Positions 54,239 through 63,540 of a DNA stretch of 64,000 nt are shown here, one piece after another. The translations under genes and the position numbers were made by a program. The DNA lies in the NCBI RefSeq assembly GCF_900109175.1, contig NZ_FNZE01000001.1, positions 1-64,000 of the forward strand. Reading direction: 5' to 3'. The notes beneath the pieces were generated by a model. It saw nothing but the letters and a program-made list of their open reading frames with translations. It was not told where the DNA came from and ran no database searches. How positions within the stretch are numbered: position 1 is the stretch's first letter; each line of letters begins with the position of its first letter. This DNA is from Pseudomonas linyingensis (lineage in GTDB: Bacteria; Pseudomonadota; Gammaproteobacteria; Pseudomonadales; Pseudomonadaceae).

Positions 54239-55594
54239 ATGCGCCCCCTGACTAAACGAAACCTCAAGCAACACTGGCCGGTCAGGCAACAGGGGGCCGT
54301 GATAGTGCTTGTGGTCATTGCCTTGGTGGCCATGCTGCTGATGGGGGCCTTGGCTCTGGATGGTGGCCACATGCTGCTGAACAAGACGCGCCTGCAGAAT
54401 GCCGTGGATGCCGCAGCCTTGAGCGGTGCCAAGACGTTGCAGCAGTCCTTCGGTAGCGGCAATGCCTCCAGTCTGGCTCGCGATGCGGCATTGGATACCT
54501 TGGCGCGCAATGCCGCGGCTGGGGGTAACGGAGAGCTGGGCCAGGCGATTGGAGTAACAGCGCCGGCGGTTGCGGGTTCTACCGTGGTTACGCTTTCCAA
54601 CAGCGTTTATGGCCCCTTCTCCTTTCCTGGGCCGGTCGATGCCAGGTACGTCCGCGTATCTGTGCCGGACTACCCTCTGACGGGGTTCCTGTGGGGGGTC
54701 GCTCAGGTCTTTGCAGGTTTGGGCGACAAGGCAGTGGCCGCCATTGCCACCGCAGGGCCGAGCCCTTCGGCCAGCCCCTGCAAGATCGAGCCCATCATGG
54801 TCTGCGGCGATCCCGATGACGATCCTGCGGATAATGGCGGTACTTCGTACTGGGGGTATAGCTATGGGGATTTGGAAGTCCTCAAGAGTGCGGCTGGCAA
54901 TGAGCCGGCCATCGGCCCAGGAAACTTTCAGCTGCTGCGCCTTGATGGGGCTTCCGGCGCCAACGACCTGCGCACCGCCCTGGCTGGTGGTATCGAGAAG
55001 TGCAATGTGGTAGGCGACGAGGTCGGCACCGAACCCGGCAACCAGGTAGGCCCCGTGGCCCAGGGGCTGAATACCCGCTTCGGCGTGTACAACGGCCCCG
55101 GCATGAACGCCACCGACTATCCGCCGGACTGGGTCACCGAGTTCAACGACCCCAAGATGACCTACAACGACAGTACGTCGCCGGCTCAGGTGGAATACCA
55201 GGGGCAGCAGGTAACTTCCAGCGGCGGAGATCTGTCGGCTGGCGGAGCTCCACTGTACGACCTCAATGACTGGAAGACGGATAGTGCGGCCTGTGCAGCG
55301 TCCGGCTCCTGCGCGGGGGCCTACGAGCGGCGCATGCTCAATATAGTGATCGGCAACTGCGATGGAGAGTCGGGAGGCCAGGTCGATGTACCGGTGCTGG
55401 ATTTTGGTTGCTTCTTCCTGTTGCAGACCGTTGCCCAGCAGGGCGTAGAGGCCCAGGTGTTCGGCCAGTTCGTCAAGGAGTGCGAAGGCGATGGCGTAGC
55501 CGGACCGGTGCCGACTGAGGATACCGGTCCAGCGATCATCCAACTGTACAAGACCTATATCGACGACAACCGTACGCCGAGTACCGACTCCTGA
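54239..55594 (+). CDS. tadG: TadG-like pilus protein without a visible vWA domain
   Basis: This 451-residue protein begins with the TadG/TadE-type membrane segment (QQGAVIVLVVIALVAMLLMGALALDGG) and the following DUF2134-like helix (MLLNKTRLQNAVDAAALSGAKTL). The long extracytoplasmic part has about eight cysteines and acidic loops (CGDPDDDPADNGG). The DxSxS metal site of TadG-type vWA domains is not seen. It probably acts in the pilus as a minor or anchoring subunit. GTGAGGAAAT lies upstream of the ATG. Confidence 0.85.
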   Translation: MRPLTKRNLKQHWPVRQQGAVIVLVVIALVAMLLMGALALDGGHMLLNKTRLQNAVDAAALSGAKTLQQSFGSGNASSLARDAALDTLARNAAAGGNGELGQAIGVTAPAVAGSTVVTLSNSVYGPFSFPGPVDARYVRVSVPDYPLTGFLWGVAQVFAGLGDKAVAAIATAGPSPSASPCKIEPIMVCGDPDDDPADNGGTSYWGYSYGDLEVLKSAAGNEPAIGPGNFQLLRLDGASGANDLRTALAGGIEKCNVVGDEVGTEPGNQVGPVAQGLNTRFGVYNGPGMNATDYPPDWVTEFNDPKMTYNDSTSPAQVEYQGQQVTSSGGDLSAGGAPLYDLNDWKTDSAACAASGSCAGAYERRMLNIVIGNCDGESGGQVDVPVLDFGCFFLLQTVAQQGVEAQVFGQFVKECEGDGVAGPVPTEDTGPAIIQLYKTYIDDNRTPSTDS

Positions 55595-55646
55595 TCGGTG
55601 GTTGAAAGCAAGCCTGCCGGGCTTGTCCCGGCAAGGGAGGGTGATT

Positions 55647-56111
55647 ATGCAAGTTCGCTCACACAAGCACAGCCAGAGCCAGCGAGGTGTGGCCATGGTC
55701 GAGTTTGCCATTGCCCTGCCGCTGCTCCTGTTGCTGCTGCTCGCCATCGCCGAGTTCGGACGCATGCTCTACCACTACAACAACCTGCTGCAGGCCAACC
55801 GCGATGCAGTGCGTTATCTCGCCGGCCAGGCTTGGAACGGCAATCTCGGCCAGGTGGAGATCGATCCGGTGCTGGAAGCTCGGACCAAGAATCTCGCCGT
55901 TTATGGCACTCCCACTCCCCAGGGCAACACGGTGGTGCCTGGCTTGACTACGGGCGATGTACAGGTCAGCACGGTTGGGACCGAGCATGTGCAGGTACGC
56001 ATCAGCTATGTGTTCCGGCCGGTGATCGGCAACGGTTTGCCGGCTCTGATCGGCAATGCCATTCCACTGAATTTCCCGCTGGTGGCTACCACAGTGATGA
56101 GGGGGCTGTGA
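55647..56111 (+). CDS. tadE: TadE-like pseudopilin
   Basis: This 154-residue protein has a short basic leader, the prepilin-like motif RGVAMVEFAIALPLLLLLLLAIAEFGRMLYHYNNLLQANRDAVRYLAG and a beta-rich C-terminal half. TadE proteins are processed by TadV and prime the pilus. AAGGGAGG lies 6 bases before the ATG at 55647. Its stop overlaps the next start by one base (TGATG). Confidence 0.92.
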   Translation: MQVRSHKHSQSQRGVAMVEFAIALPLLLLLLLAIAEFGRMLYHYNNLLQANRDAVRYLAGQAWNGNLGQVEIDPVLEARTKNLAVYGTPTPQGNTVVPGLTTGDVQVSTVGTEHVQVRISYVFRPVIGNGLPALIGNAIPLNFPLVATTVMRGL

Positions 56112-56614
56112 TGAACGCGAAACGCATGAGCGGTGTGTACGTAGTGGAGTTCGCCATCATTGGCTCGCTGCTCTTCGTGCTGCTGTTCGGAGTGCTGGAA
56201 ATGGGCCGTTTGTACTTCACGGTCAATGGTCTGGACGAGGTGGTGCGACGCGGTGCCAGGCTAGCCGCGGTTTGTGACATTCGAGACGAGCGCATCCTGC
56301 GGCGGGCCATCTTCAACGACATCAACAACAGCGGTGCCAGCTCGCTGATTGGCAGTCTGGAAACCGCCGATCTGAATCTGATCTACCTGGACGAGAACGG
56401 GGCGGTCGTTGCCAGTCCTGATGATCTGATCAGCGCCAACGGTTTCCGTGCCATTCGTTACGTGCAGCTACGGGTGAGCGATTTTCCCTTCGAGCTGCTG
56501 ATTCCTGGATTTCGCGGGATGTTTACCCTGCCGGTATTCAGGTCGACCATTCCCCGCGAAAGTCTCGGCAGGCATGCCGAGGATGGCGTCGTTCCGGAGA
56601 TCACTCCATGCTGA
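56111..56614 (+). CDS. tadF: TadF-like pseudopilin
   Basis: This 167-residue protein repeats the TadE layout: MSGVYVVEFAIIGSLLFVLLFGVLEMGRLYFTVNGLDEVVRRGARLAAV, with a prepilin-like GVYVVEFA, then a C-terminal globular part. Two adjacent pseudopilin-like genes are usual for tad loci, so I call it TadF-like. Start and stop overlap tadE and tadZ, so translation is coupled. Confidence 0.88.
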   Translation: MNAKRMSGVYVVEFAIIGSLLFVLLFGVLEMGRLYFTVNGLDEVVRRGARLAAVCDIRDERILRRAIFNDINNSGASSLIGSLETADLNLIYLDENGAVVASPDDLISANGFRAIRYVQLRVSDFPFELLIPGFRGMFTLPVFRSTIPRESLGRHAEDGVVPEITPC

Positions 56615-57840
56615 ACTTAAAGGAAGTGCCGATAGCGACGGATAACTCATCGCGGCAGGGGTTGAAATTGCTGATCAGCAGCCGCGATGCCCAGGCGCTC
56701 AAGGACCTGCAGGGCATCTGCCAGCACGTTCCAGGCCTGCAAGTGACTACACGGCTGGTCAGCAATGGCCACTGCGATCCGTTGCACAGTCTTGAGCATA
56801 TGCCCGACCTGCTGTTGTTGCGGGTCAGCGCCATGTGGCGCGAGGAGCTGGCAGCCTTGATGCAGCGCCCAGCTGCCGAGCGTCCGGCCTTGCTGGTATG
56901 TGGTGCGCTGGAGCAGGCTGAAGGCTTGCGCCTGGCCATGCAGGCGGGGGCGCGGGATTTTCTCCCCGAGCCGCTCAACCCGCAGGAAATGGCCGCTGCG
57001 CTGCTGCGCATGGTGCAGGAAAAACGTGCCAGCAGCGGTAGGAGCGGCAAACTGCTGGCGGTGATGAACGCCAAGGGGGGCTCCGGTGCGACCCTGGTGG
57101 CCTGCAACCTGGCCCAGCAGTTGAGCCAGCACGCCAGCGTGCTACTGATCGACCTCGATCTGCAGTTCGGCAGCGTGACGCATTATCTCGATGTACAGCC
57201 GACTCACAGTCACGTCGAAGTGCTGCAGCAGATAGGCGAAATGGATAGCCTGGCGTTGCGTGGTTTCTGTACTCACTACAACGCCAACTTGCACGTGCTG
57301 GGCGGACGCAGCTCCGAGCTGTGCCTGCCACAGGATATCCATGCAGAGCAGCTGGAGGCTCTGCTGCACTTGGCGCGCAGCACCTACGACTGGGTGGTGG
57401 TGGACCTGCCACGGCAGATCGACCACCTCACCGGCACTGCACTGGAGAGTGCCGACAAGGCGCTGGTGGTGGTGCAGCAGAGTATCAGCCACCTCAAGGA
57501 TGCCGACCGCCTGCTGCGCATCCTGCGCGACGACATGGGCATCCAGTCCAGCCGCCTGCAGGTGCTGGTCAACCGTTACAACAAGAATGCCGCGGTCAGT
57601 CTCAAGGATATCGAGGAGGCCTTGCGCTGCCCGGACCTGCTGCTATTGCCCAACGATTTCACTGTGGTCAGCGAGAGCCAGAACGCCGGCGTGCCTCTGG
57701 CCATCCATGCACCGCGCGCCGCCATTACCCTGGCACTCAAGCAGATCGCCGAAGATCTGCAGGGCAGCCCGGAAGTCCAACGTGGCGGACTGTTCAAGCG
57801 TGCGGTGAGTCGCCTGTTCGGGGGAGTCAGCCATGCTTAA
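56608..57840 (+). CDS. tadZ: TadZ/CpaE localisation protein
   Basis: This 410-residue protein places the Tad machine at the cell pole or membrane. Residues about 15-130 form a receiver-like domain without an obvious phosphoacceptor. The ParA/MinD-like ATPase domain starts [20 protein letters not shown]; the second lysine of the deviant Walker A (KGGxGKT) is replaced by alanine (KGGSGAT, about 155-161), as seen in some atypical TadZ proteins. [13 protein letters not shown] is Walker A'/switch I. Overlaps both neighbours. Confidence 0.92.
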   Translation: MLNLKEVPIATDNSSRQGLKLLISSRDAQALKDLQGICQHVPGLQVTTRLVSNGHCDPLHSLEHMPDLLLLRVSAMWREELAALMQRPAAERPALLVCGALEQAEGLRLAMQAGARDFLPEPLNPQEMAAALLRMVQEKRASSGRSGKLLAVMNAKGGSGATLVACNLAQQLSQHASVLLIDLDLQFGSVTHYLDVQPTHSHVEVLQQIGEMDSLALRGFCTHYNANLHVLGGRSSELCLPQDIHAEQLEALLHLARSTYDWVVVDLPRQIDHLTGTALESADKALVVVQQSISHLKDADRLLRILRDDMGIQSSRLQVLVNRYNKNAAVSLKDIEEALRCPDLLLLPNDFTVVSESQNAGVPLAIHAPRAAITLALKQIAEDLQGSPEVQRGGLFKRAVSRLFGGVSHA

Positions 57841-59263
57841 CGAATTGCGCAATCGCCTGCGCCAGTCACCGCAGAAACCTGCAGCGTCGCCGACCACTGC
57901 CAGCGAAGCCACCAGCCACGAACGCGAACAGCTGGCCTGGGAGGAGGCCGTGCCGCTGAACAACTACAGTACCCGCACCCAGCTCAACCCGTTGGAGGTG
58001 GAGTGGCGCGAGAAGGTCTACGAGCAGTTGCTCAAGGTCATGGATCTGTCGCTGCTCGACAGCCTGGAGCCGTCCGAGGCAACCAAGCAGATTCGCGAGA
58101 TCTGCCTGCGCCTGCTTGACGATCATTCGGCGCCGATCAGCGTGGCCAGCCGCCAGCTGATCATCAAGCAGATCACCGACGAGGTGCTCGGCCTCGGCCC
58201 GCTGGAGCCGCTGCTGGCCGACAGCACGGTGTCGGACATCCTGATCAACGGAGCCAAGTCGGTCTATGTCGAGCGCTTCGGCAAGTTGCAGAGAACTGAT
58301 GTGTGCTTCCGCGATGATGCTCACCTGCTCAATATCATCGACCGCATCGTCTCTGCCTTGGGGCGGCGTATCGACGAGTCTTCGCCGCTGGTGGATGCCC
58401 GCCTCAAGGATGGTTCGCGGGTCAACGCCATCATCCCGCCGCTGGCCATTGACGGGCCGAGCATGTCGATCCGCCGCTTTGCCGTCGATCTGCTCAATAC
58501 CGAGAGCCTGATCGAGCGCGGCACGCTGACCGCGGCGATTGCCCTGGTGCTCAAGGCCATCGTCCGTGGCCGGATGAACGTGTTGGTTTCCGGCGGTACC
58601 GGTACCGGCAAGACCACCATGCTCAACGTACTGTCCAGCTTCATTCCGCACAACGAACGCATCGTTACCATCGAGGACTCGGCCGAGCTGCAGCTGCAGC
58701 AGCCCCATGTGGTGCGCTTGGAAACCCGTCCACCGAATATCGAGGGACGTGGCGAGGTGAACCAGCGCGAGCTGGTGCGCAACAGCCTGCGCATGCGCCC
58801 CGACCGCATCGTCATCGGCGAGGTGCGTGGTTCCGAGGCGCTGGATATGCTGGCGGCGATGAACACCGGTCACGACGGCTCGCTGACCACCATCCACGCC
58901 AACACCCCACGCGATGCTCTGGGACGTATCGAGAACATGGTGGCGATGACCGGCGCCACCTTCCCGATCAAGGCGCTGCGCCAGCAGATCGCCTCGGCCA
59001 TCGACGTGGTGGTACAGCTCGAGCGTCAGGAGGACGGCAAGCGCCGGCTGGTCAGCGTGCAGGAGATCAACGGCATGGAGGGCGAGATCATCACCATGAC
59101 CGAGATCTTCACCTTCGAGCGCCGCGGCATCGGTGAGCATGGCGAGGTGCTCGGCGACTACAAGCCCACCGGCATGGTCCCGGCTTTCCGCGATGTGCTG
59201 GCAAAGCGCGGTATCGAGCTGCCGCTCAACCTGTTCCGGCCGGAGTGGATGGAGGGTCAATAG
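57833..59263 (+). CDS. tadA: Tad secretion ATPase TadA/CpaF
   Basis: This 476-residue ATPase powers Flp pilus extension and retraction. The N-terminal part (about 60-200) is the CpaF domain ([20 protein letters not shown]). Walker [10 protein letters not shown] is near 255-263; [60 protein letters not shown] are the Asp, Walker B and His boxes. It overlaps tadZ by 8 bases and lies 2 bases before tadB. Confidence 0.96.
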   Translation: MLNELRNRLRQSPQKPAASPTTASEATSHEREQLAWEEAVPLNNYSTRTQLNPLEVEWREKVYEQLLKVMDLSLLDSLEPSEATKQIREICLRLLDDHSAPISVASRQLIIKQITDEVLGLGPLEPLLADSTVSDILINGAKSVYVERFGKLQRTDVCFRDDAHLLNIIDRIVSALGRRIDESSPLVDARLKDGSRVNAIIPPLAIDGPSMSIRRFAVDLLNTESLIERGTLTAAIALVLKAIVRGRMNVLVSGGTGTGKTTMLNVLSSFIPHNERIVTIEDSAELQLQQPHVVRLETRPPNIEGRGEVNQRELVRNSLRMRPDRIVIGEVRGSEALDMLAAMNTGHDGSLTTIHANTPRDALGRIENMVAMTGATFPIKALRQQIASAIDVVVQLERQEDGKRRLVSVQEINGMEGEIITMTEIFTFERRGIGEHGEVLGDYKPTGMVPAFRDVLAKRGIELPLNLFRPEWMEGQ

Positions 59264-59265
59264 CC

Positions 59266-60252
59266 ATGAGCCAGATCCCCACGGAATTCATCCTGATCTT
59301 CCTTGGTATGATCTTCCTGTCGGTCTTCCTGCTCAGCCAGGGACTGGCGGTGCCTGTGTTCGGCGAAGCCGGCAAGGTGCGCAAGCGGATTCGCGAGCGG
59401 CTGCACGTGCTCGAGCGTGCCAGTGATGTGCCGAACATGCAGACGGTGCTGCGCCAGAAATACCTCAAGCGCTTGTCGCCGCTGGAGGCGGCGCTGGAGC
59501 AGCTGCCGGGCATGGAGAAGCTGGCCGAGATGGTCGAGCAGGCGGGACACGAGTTTCGCGCCTATCGGGTGATCCTGCTCGGCCTGGCGCTGGCCGCAGG
59601 GGGAGCGCTGTTGGTGTGGCTGTTCTTCCCCCTGTGGTGGGCGGCGCTGGCGGTCGGTGTGGCGCTGTTCTGGGTGCCGATCCTGAAGATCTCCAGCGAC
59701 CGCGGCAAACGCTTCGCCGAGTTCGAGGAGCAGTTGCCGGATGCGCTCGACTCCATGGTCCGCGCCCTCAAGGCGGGGCATCCGTTCAACGAGACCCTGC
59801 GCCTGGTGGCCGACGAGCAGAAGGGCGTGGTAGCCCACGAGTTCGGCCTGACCTTTGCCGACATCAACTACGGCAACGACGTGCGTCGCGCCATGCTCGG
59901 CCTGCTCGAGCGCATGCCAAGTATGACTGTGATGATGCTGGTGACCTCGATCCTGTTGCACCGGGAAACCGGCGGCAACCTCACCGAGATTCTCCAGCGG
60001 TTGAGCTCGCTGATTCGCGGTCGCTTCCGTTTCCAGCGCAAGGTCAAGACGCTGTCGGCGGAGGGGCGGATGTCGGCGTGGGTACTGGTGGCGATTCCCT
60101 TCGTGTTGACCATCGCGCTGATGGCTACTTCTCCAGAGTATCTGCCCATGCTGCTCAAGGAGCCGATTGGGCACAAGCTGATCGCTGGGTCCTTCTTTGC
60201 CATGCTGCTGGGGATTTTTTGGATCAAAAAGATCATCCGCATCGAGGTCTGA
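59266..60252 (+). CDS. tadB: Tad inner-membrane platform protein TadB
   Basis: This 328-residue type II/IV secretion platform protein has an N-terminal helix, a pair of central helices (about 105-145), the GspF-like domain (FEEQLPDALDSMVRALKAGHPFNETLRLVADEQKG) and a C-terminal helix pair. It pairs with TadC to carry force from TadA. GGAGGGTCAATAGCC precedes the ATG at 59266. Confidence 0.94.
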   Translation: MSQIPTEFILIFLGMIFLSVFLLSQGLAVPVFGEAGKVRKRIRERLHVLERASDVPNMQTVLRQKYLKRLSPLEAALEQLPGMEKLAEMVEQAGHEFRAYRVILLGLALAAGGALLVWLFFPLWWAALAVGVALFWVPILKISSDRGKRFAEFEEQLPDALDSMVRALKAGHPFNETLRLVADEQKGVVAHEFGLTFADINYGNDVRRAMLGLLERMPSMTVMMLVTSILLHRETGGNLTEILQRLSSLIRGRFRFQRKVKTLSAEGRMSAWVLVAIPFVLTIALMATSPEYLPMLLKEPIGHKLIAGSFFAMLLGIFWIKKIIRIEV

Positions 60253-60283
60253 AGCCTGGGCGGACTGTGGGGAGGGACTGCAA

Positions 60284-61246
60284 ATGGACTATCTACTGAG
60301 TTTGCTCGATAGCGTGGTGGGCAATCCTGAGCTGGCGCGTCTGTTGTTTGTCAGTGCAGTGGGGCTGAGTGCGGTGCTGGCATTGGTGACCGTGGGGCTG
60401 CTGGTGGTTGGCCTGCAGAGTCCGCTGCAACGCCGCCTGAATGTGCTCAAGCGTGGCCATGCCAGTGTCGGCCGCGCAGCGCCCAGTAGCCTGCAGCTGA
60501 TGCTGGAGCAGGTGGGCGAGCGTTTTGCCGGTAATCAGGACTGGCATAATTCGCCGACCCGAACTCTGCTGGTGCACGCCGGTTACCGTCAGCCCTCGGC
60601 CGCCCAAGCCTACTGGGCGGCTCGTTTGTTGCTGATTCTGGTATTGGTTGGGATTGCCGTGCTGGTTTTGCCGTTCCTCAAGGGGGCTTCGTTCCTTCAG
60701 GCTTCCCTGCTGTTGGTAGGGGCTGCGGGGGTGGGCTGGATTGTGCCGGCGGTTTATGTGGACAAGCGCAAGCAGGCACGGATGCGCTCACTGCGCGCGG
60801 CTTTTCCCGATGCCCTGGATTTGCTGGTGGTCTGCGTCGAGTCCGGCCTGGCGCTGCCGCAATCCATCGAGCGGGTGGCCGAGGAGCTGTCGGTCAGCCA
60901 TGGCGAGCTGGCTGAGGAGCTGGCGCTGGTCAACGCCGAGATTCGTGCCGGCATCTCCAGCACGGAGGCCCTGCGTCATCTGGCTGACCGCACCGGCCTG
61001 GAGGACATCAACGGTCTGGTCAGCCTGTTGGCCCAGAGCATCCGCTTCGGTACCAGCGTGGCTGATACCCTGCGCATCTATGCCGAGGAGTTTCGCGACC
61101 GGCGCACCCAGGCCGCCGAGGAGCAGGCGGCGAAACTCGGTACCAAACTGATCTTTCCACTAATCTTCTGCTTGTGGCCGAGTTTCTTCCTGGTCGTCAT
61201 TGGACCGGTGATTGTCGGCGTTCTCAAGGCCTTCGGGAGATTGTGA
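60284..61246 (+). CDS. tadC: Tad inner-membrane platform protein TadC
   Basis: This 320-residue partner of TadB has the same plan: an N-terminal helix, two central helices (about 110-160), the GspF-like FPDALDLLVVCVESGLALPQSIERVAEEL, and a final helix ending FFLVVIGPVIVGVL. The ATG at 60284 has GGGAGGG 9 bases upstream. It is 31 bases after tadB and 1 base before tadD. Confidence 0.94.
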   Translation: MDYLLSLLDSVVGNPELARLLFVSAVGLSAVLALVTVGLLVVGLQSPLQRRLNVLKRGHASVGRAAPSSLQLMLEQVGERFAGNQDWHNSPTRTLLVHAGYRQPSAAQAYWAARLLLILVLVGIAVLVLPFLKGASFLQASLLLVGAAGVGWIVPAVYVDKRKQARMRSLRAAFPDALDLLVVCVESGLALPQSIERVAEELSVSHGELAEELALVNAEIRAGISSTEALRHLADRTGLEDINGLVSLLAQSIRFGTSVADTLRIYAEEFRDRRTQAAEEQAAKLGTKLIFPLIFCLWPSFFLVVIGPVIVGVLKAFGRL

Positions 61247-61247
61247 T

Positions 61248-62312
61248 ATGCGCAGGATCGCACTTTTGGCAGCGTTTGCTGCCACGCTGGCAGGTTGCCA
61301 GACCATGGGGGAGGGTGTCGGCAAGAGCCGTAATGAGCTGTACGACGGTGGTCGCTCGGTGCTCTACAAGGTTCAGAAGGGGGCCGAAACATCGGATCAG
61401 GCCATGAAGATGGCGAGTGCGGCCTATGCAGCCGGTGATACCGATCAGGCGCTGTACCTGTTCCTGCGCGCCAGCGAACTTGATGCCAAACGCTACGACG
61501 CGCTGGTGTGGGTCGGGCGTATCCATCGCGAGAGGGGCAACAGTCAGCTGGCCGAGCTGGCCTTGCGCGATGTACTGAAGAACGATCCGGCCAATCTCGA
61601 GGCCCTGAGCGAGCTGGGCACACTGGAGATCGGTATGCGCCGTTATTCGGAGGCGCAGCAGACGCTCGGCAATGCACTGCGCCTGGACCAGCAGCGTTTT
61701 GGCGATGGGGTGCCGCCAGGCGAGCTGGCCGATCTGAGCCGGCTGATGGTGGACGAAAAATCGCCGCTGCGGGTCTACACCGGCCTTGGCGTGCTGGCCG
61801 ACTTGGGCAACGACTTCGACCGGGCGCAGCGGTACTACCAGCTGGCGCTGCAGATCAGCCCGCGCTCGGCCATGGTGGCTAACAGCCAGGGCTATTCGCA
61901 CTATCTGGCGGGCGACTGGCCGGCCGCACGCACGGCGTATCGGCAGGCACTGGGTTTCGATTCCAGCTACAAGCCCGCGTGGCGCAACTACGGGATGCTA
62001 CTGGCGCGCATGGGGCAATACGAGGAGGCGCTGTCGGCCTTCGAGCAGGTCGAGCCGCGCGCCGAGGCCAGCAACGATGTTGGCTATATCTGCCTGATCG
62101 AGGGCAAGCTGGCAGAGGCCGAACGCTTCTTCCGTAGCGCCATCGACCAGTCGCCGGCCCACTATGAGGTGGCCTTCCAGAACCTCAAGCGCGTTGAGCA
62201 GATTCGTCGCATCCGCAACGAGGGTGGCAGTGTGGGTGAGTTGCAGGTGCCGCTGGCGCCAGTGGTCTCCAGTGTCAGCCTGCCTGCGACAGGGCACGTG
62301 AAGATGCCTTGA
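61248..62312 (+). CDS. tadD: TPR lipoprotein TadD
   Basis: This 354-residue lipoprotein (leader ending TLAGC) carries TPR repeats, for example WVGRIHRERGNSQLAELALRDVLKNDPANLEALSELGTLEIGMRRYSEAQQTLGNALRLD. TadD proteins act as pilotins or scaffolds of the outer-membrane secretin. It is the last gene of the tad run; no T-run terminator follows. Confidence 0.93.
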   Translation: MRRIALLAAFAATLAGCQTMGEGVGKSRNELYDGGRSVLYKVQKGAETSDQAMKMASAAYAAGDTDQALYLFLRASELDAKRYDALVWVGRIHRERGNSQLAELALRDVLKNDPANLEALSELGTLEIGMRRYSEAQQTLGNALRLDQQRFGDGVPPGELADLSRLMVDEKSPLRVYTGLGVLADLGNDFDRAQRYYQLALQISPRSAMVANSQGYSHYLAGDWPAARTAYRQALGFDSSYKPAWRNYGMLLARMGQYEEALSAFEQVEPRAEASNDVGYICLIEGKLAEAERFFRSAIDQSPAHYEVAFQNLKRVEQIRRIRNEGGSVGELQVPLAPVVSSVSLPATGHVKMP

Positions 62313-62387
62313 ATTGTGGCGATCTGCCGGACAAGTGAGCAGGGAAATAGCATGAAGTGACAACAGTTACTGCTACCCCACCCCCGG

Positions 62388-62413
62388 CCTCTCTCCCATG
62401 ACTGGGAGAGGGG
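62388..62413. repeat. Hairpin repeat after tadD
   Basis: CTCTCCCA, TGAC, TGGGAGAG form a perfect 8-bp stem, extended by three more pairs, next to CCCCACCCCCGGCC. Similar CTCTCCC/GGGAGAG elements occur between genes in many gammaproteobacteria. It may also slow transcription out of the tad operon. Confidence 0.6.
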
Positions 62414-62472
62414 TGAAAGTCGTGCATGCCATTGCTCAGGGTGAATGAGTCGCCCCTTCAGACGGTCCACTT

Positions 62473-62502
62473 TTGTTCTACTGCGAACGATTGTTCTACT
62501 GC
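62473..62502. repeat. Short direct repeat
   Basis: TTGTTCTACTGC occurs twice, 18 bases apart (62473-62484 and 62491-62502). The second copy overlaps the stop codon of the AraC regulator gene. No function is evident. Confidence 0.55.
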
Positions 62503-63350
62503 AGGCGATCCGATGCCCTTCTATCCAGTTGGTCGGGCAGGGGCGTTGTCGTTTCCGCTGGCTGAGCTTGCCGGCAGGCGCTCGGGCTGTGACCGAAATA
62601 CTGGCGGAAGGCGCGGGCGAAATAGGAGGGGTCCTTGAAACCGACCATGTAGGCCACGCTGGAGACCGGGATCTCGCTGTTGAGCAGCAGTTCCTCGGCG
62701 GCCTGCATGCGTTTGCGCATCACGTATTCCTGGAAGCCGATACCGCAGTTCTGCTTGAACATGCGGCTGAAGCGCACCACGGTCATGGCGCAGAGCTCGG
62801 CCATTTCCTTCTCTTCGATCCGTTCCCGGAAGTGATTGTCGATATGCGCCAGGGCGGCGTAGAGCGGCTGGTGGGCATGCTGTCCGCGGTTCAGGCGCAC
62901 GCAGTCGGGCAGTTGCTCGGTACGTACCGGGCGCAGACGCTGACTGCCCGGCGGGCGTCGGCGCAGTTCGTGCAGGTCGCGCAGGGACTTAAGGTAGCGC
63001 TGGCGCTCGGCGCCGGACAGCGGCAGGGTCAGATACTCCCAGGCGCCCGAGCGGAACGCCCACACGGCCAGTTCCTCGGAGTGCTGCACGGTGAGCATGG
63101 TGATCGGGATGGAGGGCGCGCGACGCTTGATCTCCAGCAACAGGTTCAGACCGCTGCTGTCGGGGCGGTCGAATTGCAGGCAGATCATGTCCGGCAGGTT
63201 CTTCTCGTCTGCTGCCGGCAGGCTGCCGAGACCATAGGCGAGGGTGACCTCGCACGGCGGAGTGAATTGCTGGGTGCACTGCTCGGCGTTCTGCGCGCTG
63301 GTCAGATCGAACCACAACAGACGGGGCTTGCTCGCGGCCTTGGCACTCAT
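62496..63350 (-). CDS. AraC-family regulator with degenerate receiver domain
   Basis: This 284-residue protein has a receiver-like N-terminal domain (about 9-120) and a C-terminal AraC DNA-binding domain (about 165-265; LLLNSEIPVSSVAYMVGFKDPSYFARAFRQYFGHSP). The acceptor-like D61 is present (QFDRPDSSGLN), but the first acidic cluster is reduced to D15 and the conserved lysine of the KP motif is Leu109 (YLTLP), so phosphorylation is doubtful. It faces the tad locus tail to tail and may regulate it in place of PprB. Confidence 0.86.
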   Translation of the reverse strand: MSAKAASKPRLLWFDLTSAQNAEQCTQQFTPPCEVTLAYGLGSLPAADEKNLPDMICLQFDRPDSSGLNLLLEIKRRAPSIPITMLTVQHSEELAVWAFRSGAWEYLTLPLSGAERQRYLKSLRDLHELRRRPPGSQRLRPVRTEQLPDCVRLNRGQHAHQPLYAALAHIDNHFRERIEEKEMAELCAMTVVRFSRMFKQNCGIGFQEYVMRKRMQAAEELLLNSEIPVSSVAYMVGFKDPSYFARAFRQYFGHSPSACRQAQPAETTTPLPDQLDRRASDRLQ

Positions 63351-63420
63351 TCCACTAACTACTCTACTGACTTGATTCTGCTATCAATTCAAGATCATTC
63401 AGGGCGGGCGGAAGAGAACC

Positions 63421-63442
63421 AATCCTCCTAAACGTGAGGATT
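63421..63442. promoter_or_regulatory. Inverted repeat upstream of the AraC regulator
   Basis: AATCCTC, 8 bases, GAGGATT forms a 7-bp dyad about 70 bases before the regulator start and 40 bases from the gdhA terminator. It may be a site for autoregulation. Confidence 0.45.
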
Positions 63443-63480
63443 AAATGAGCTTTTTGGAATAAAAAATGCGAGGCAAGAAA

Positions 63481-63502
63481 AAGCCGGCACAGCGGCCGGC
63501 TT
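63481..63502 (-). terminator. gdhA terminator
   Basis: AAGCCGGC and GCCGGCTT form an 8-bp stem; on the minus strand it is followed by TTTCTTGCC. It lies 38 bases past the gdhA stop. Confidence 0.85.
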
Positions 63503-63540
63503 GTTCTGTACTGCTCAGGCAGCGTCGCGAGGCGGGAGCC

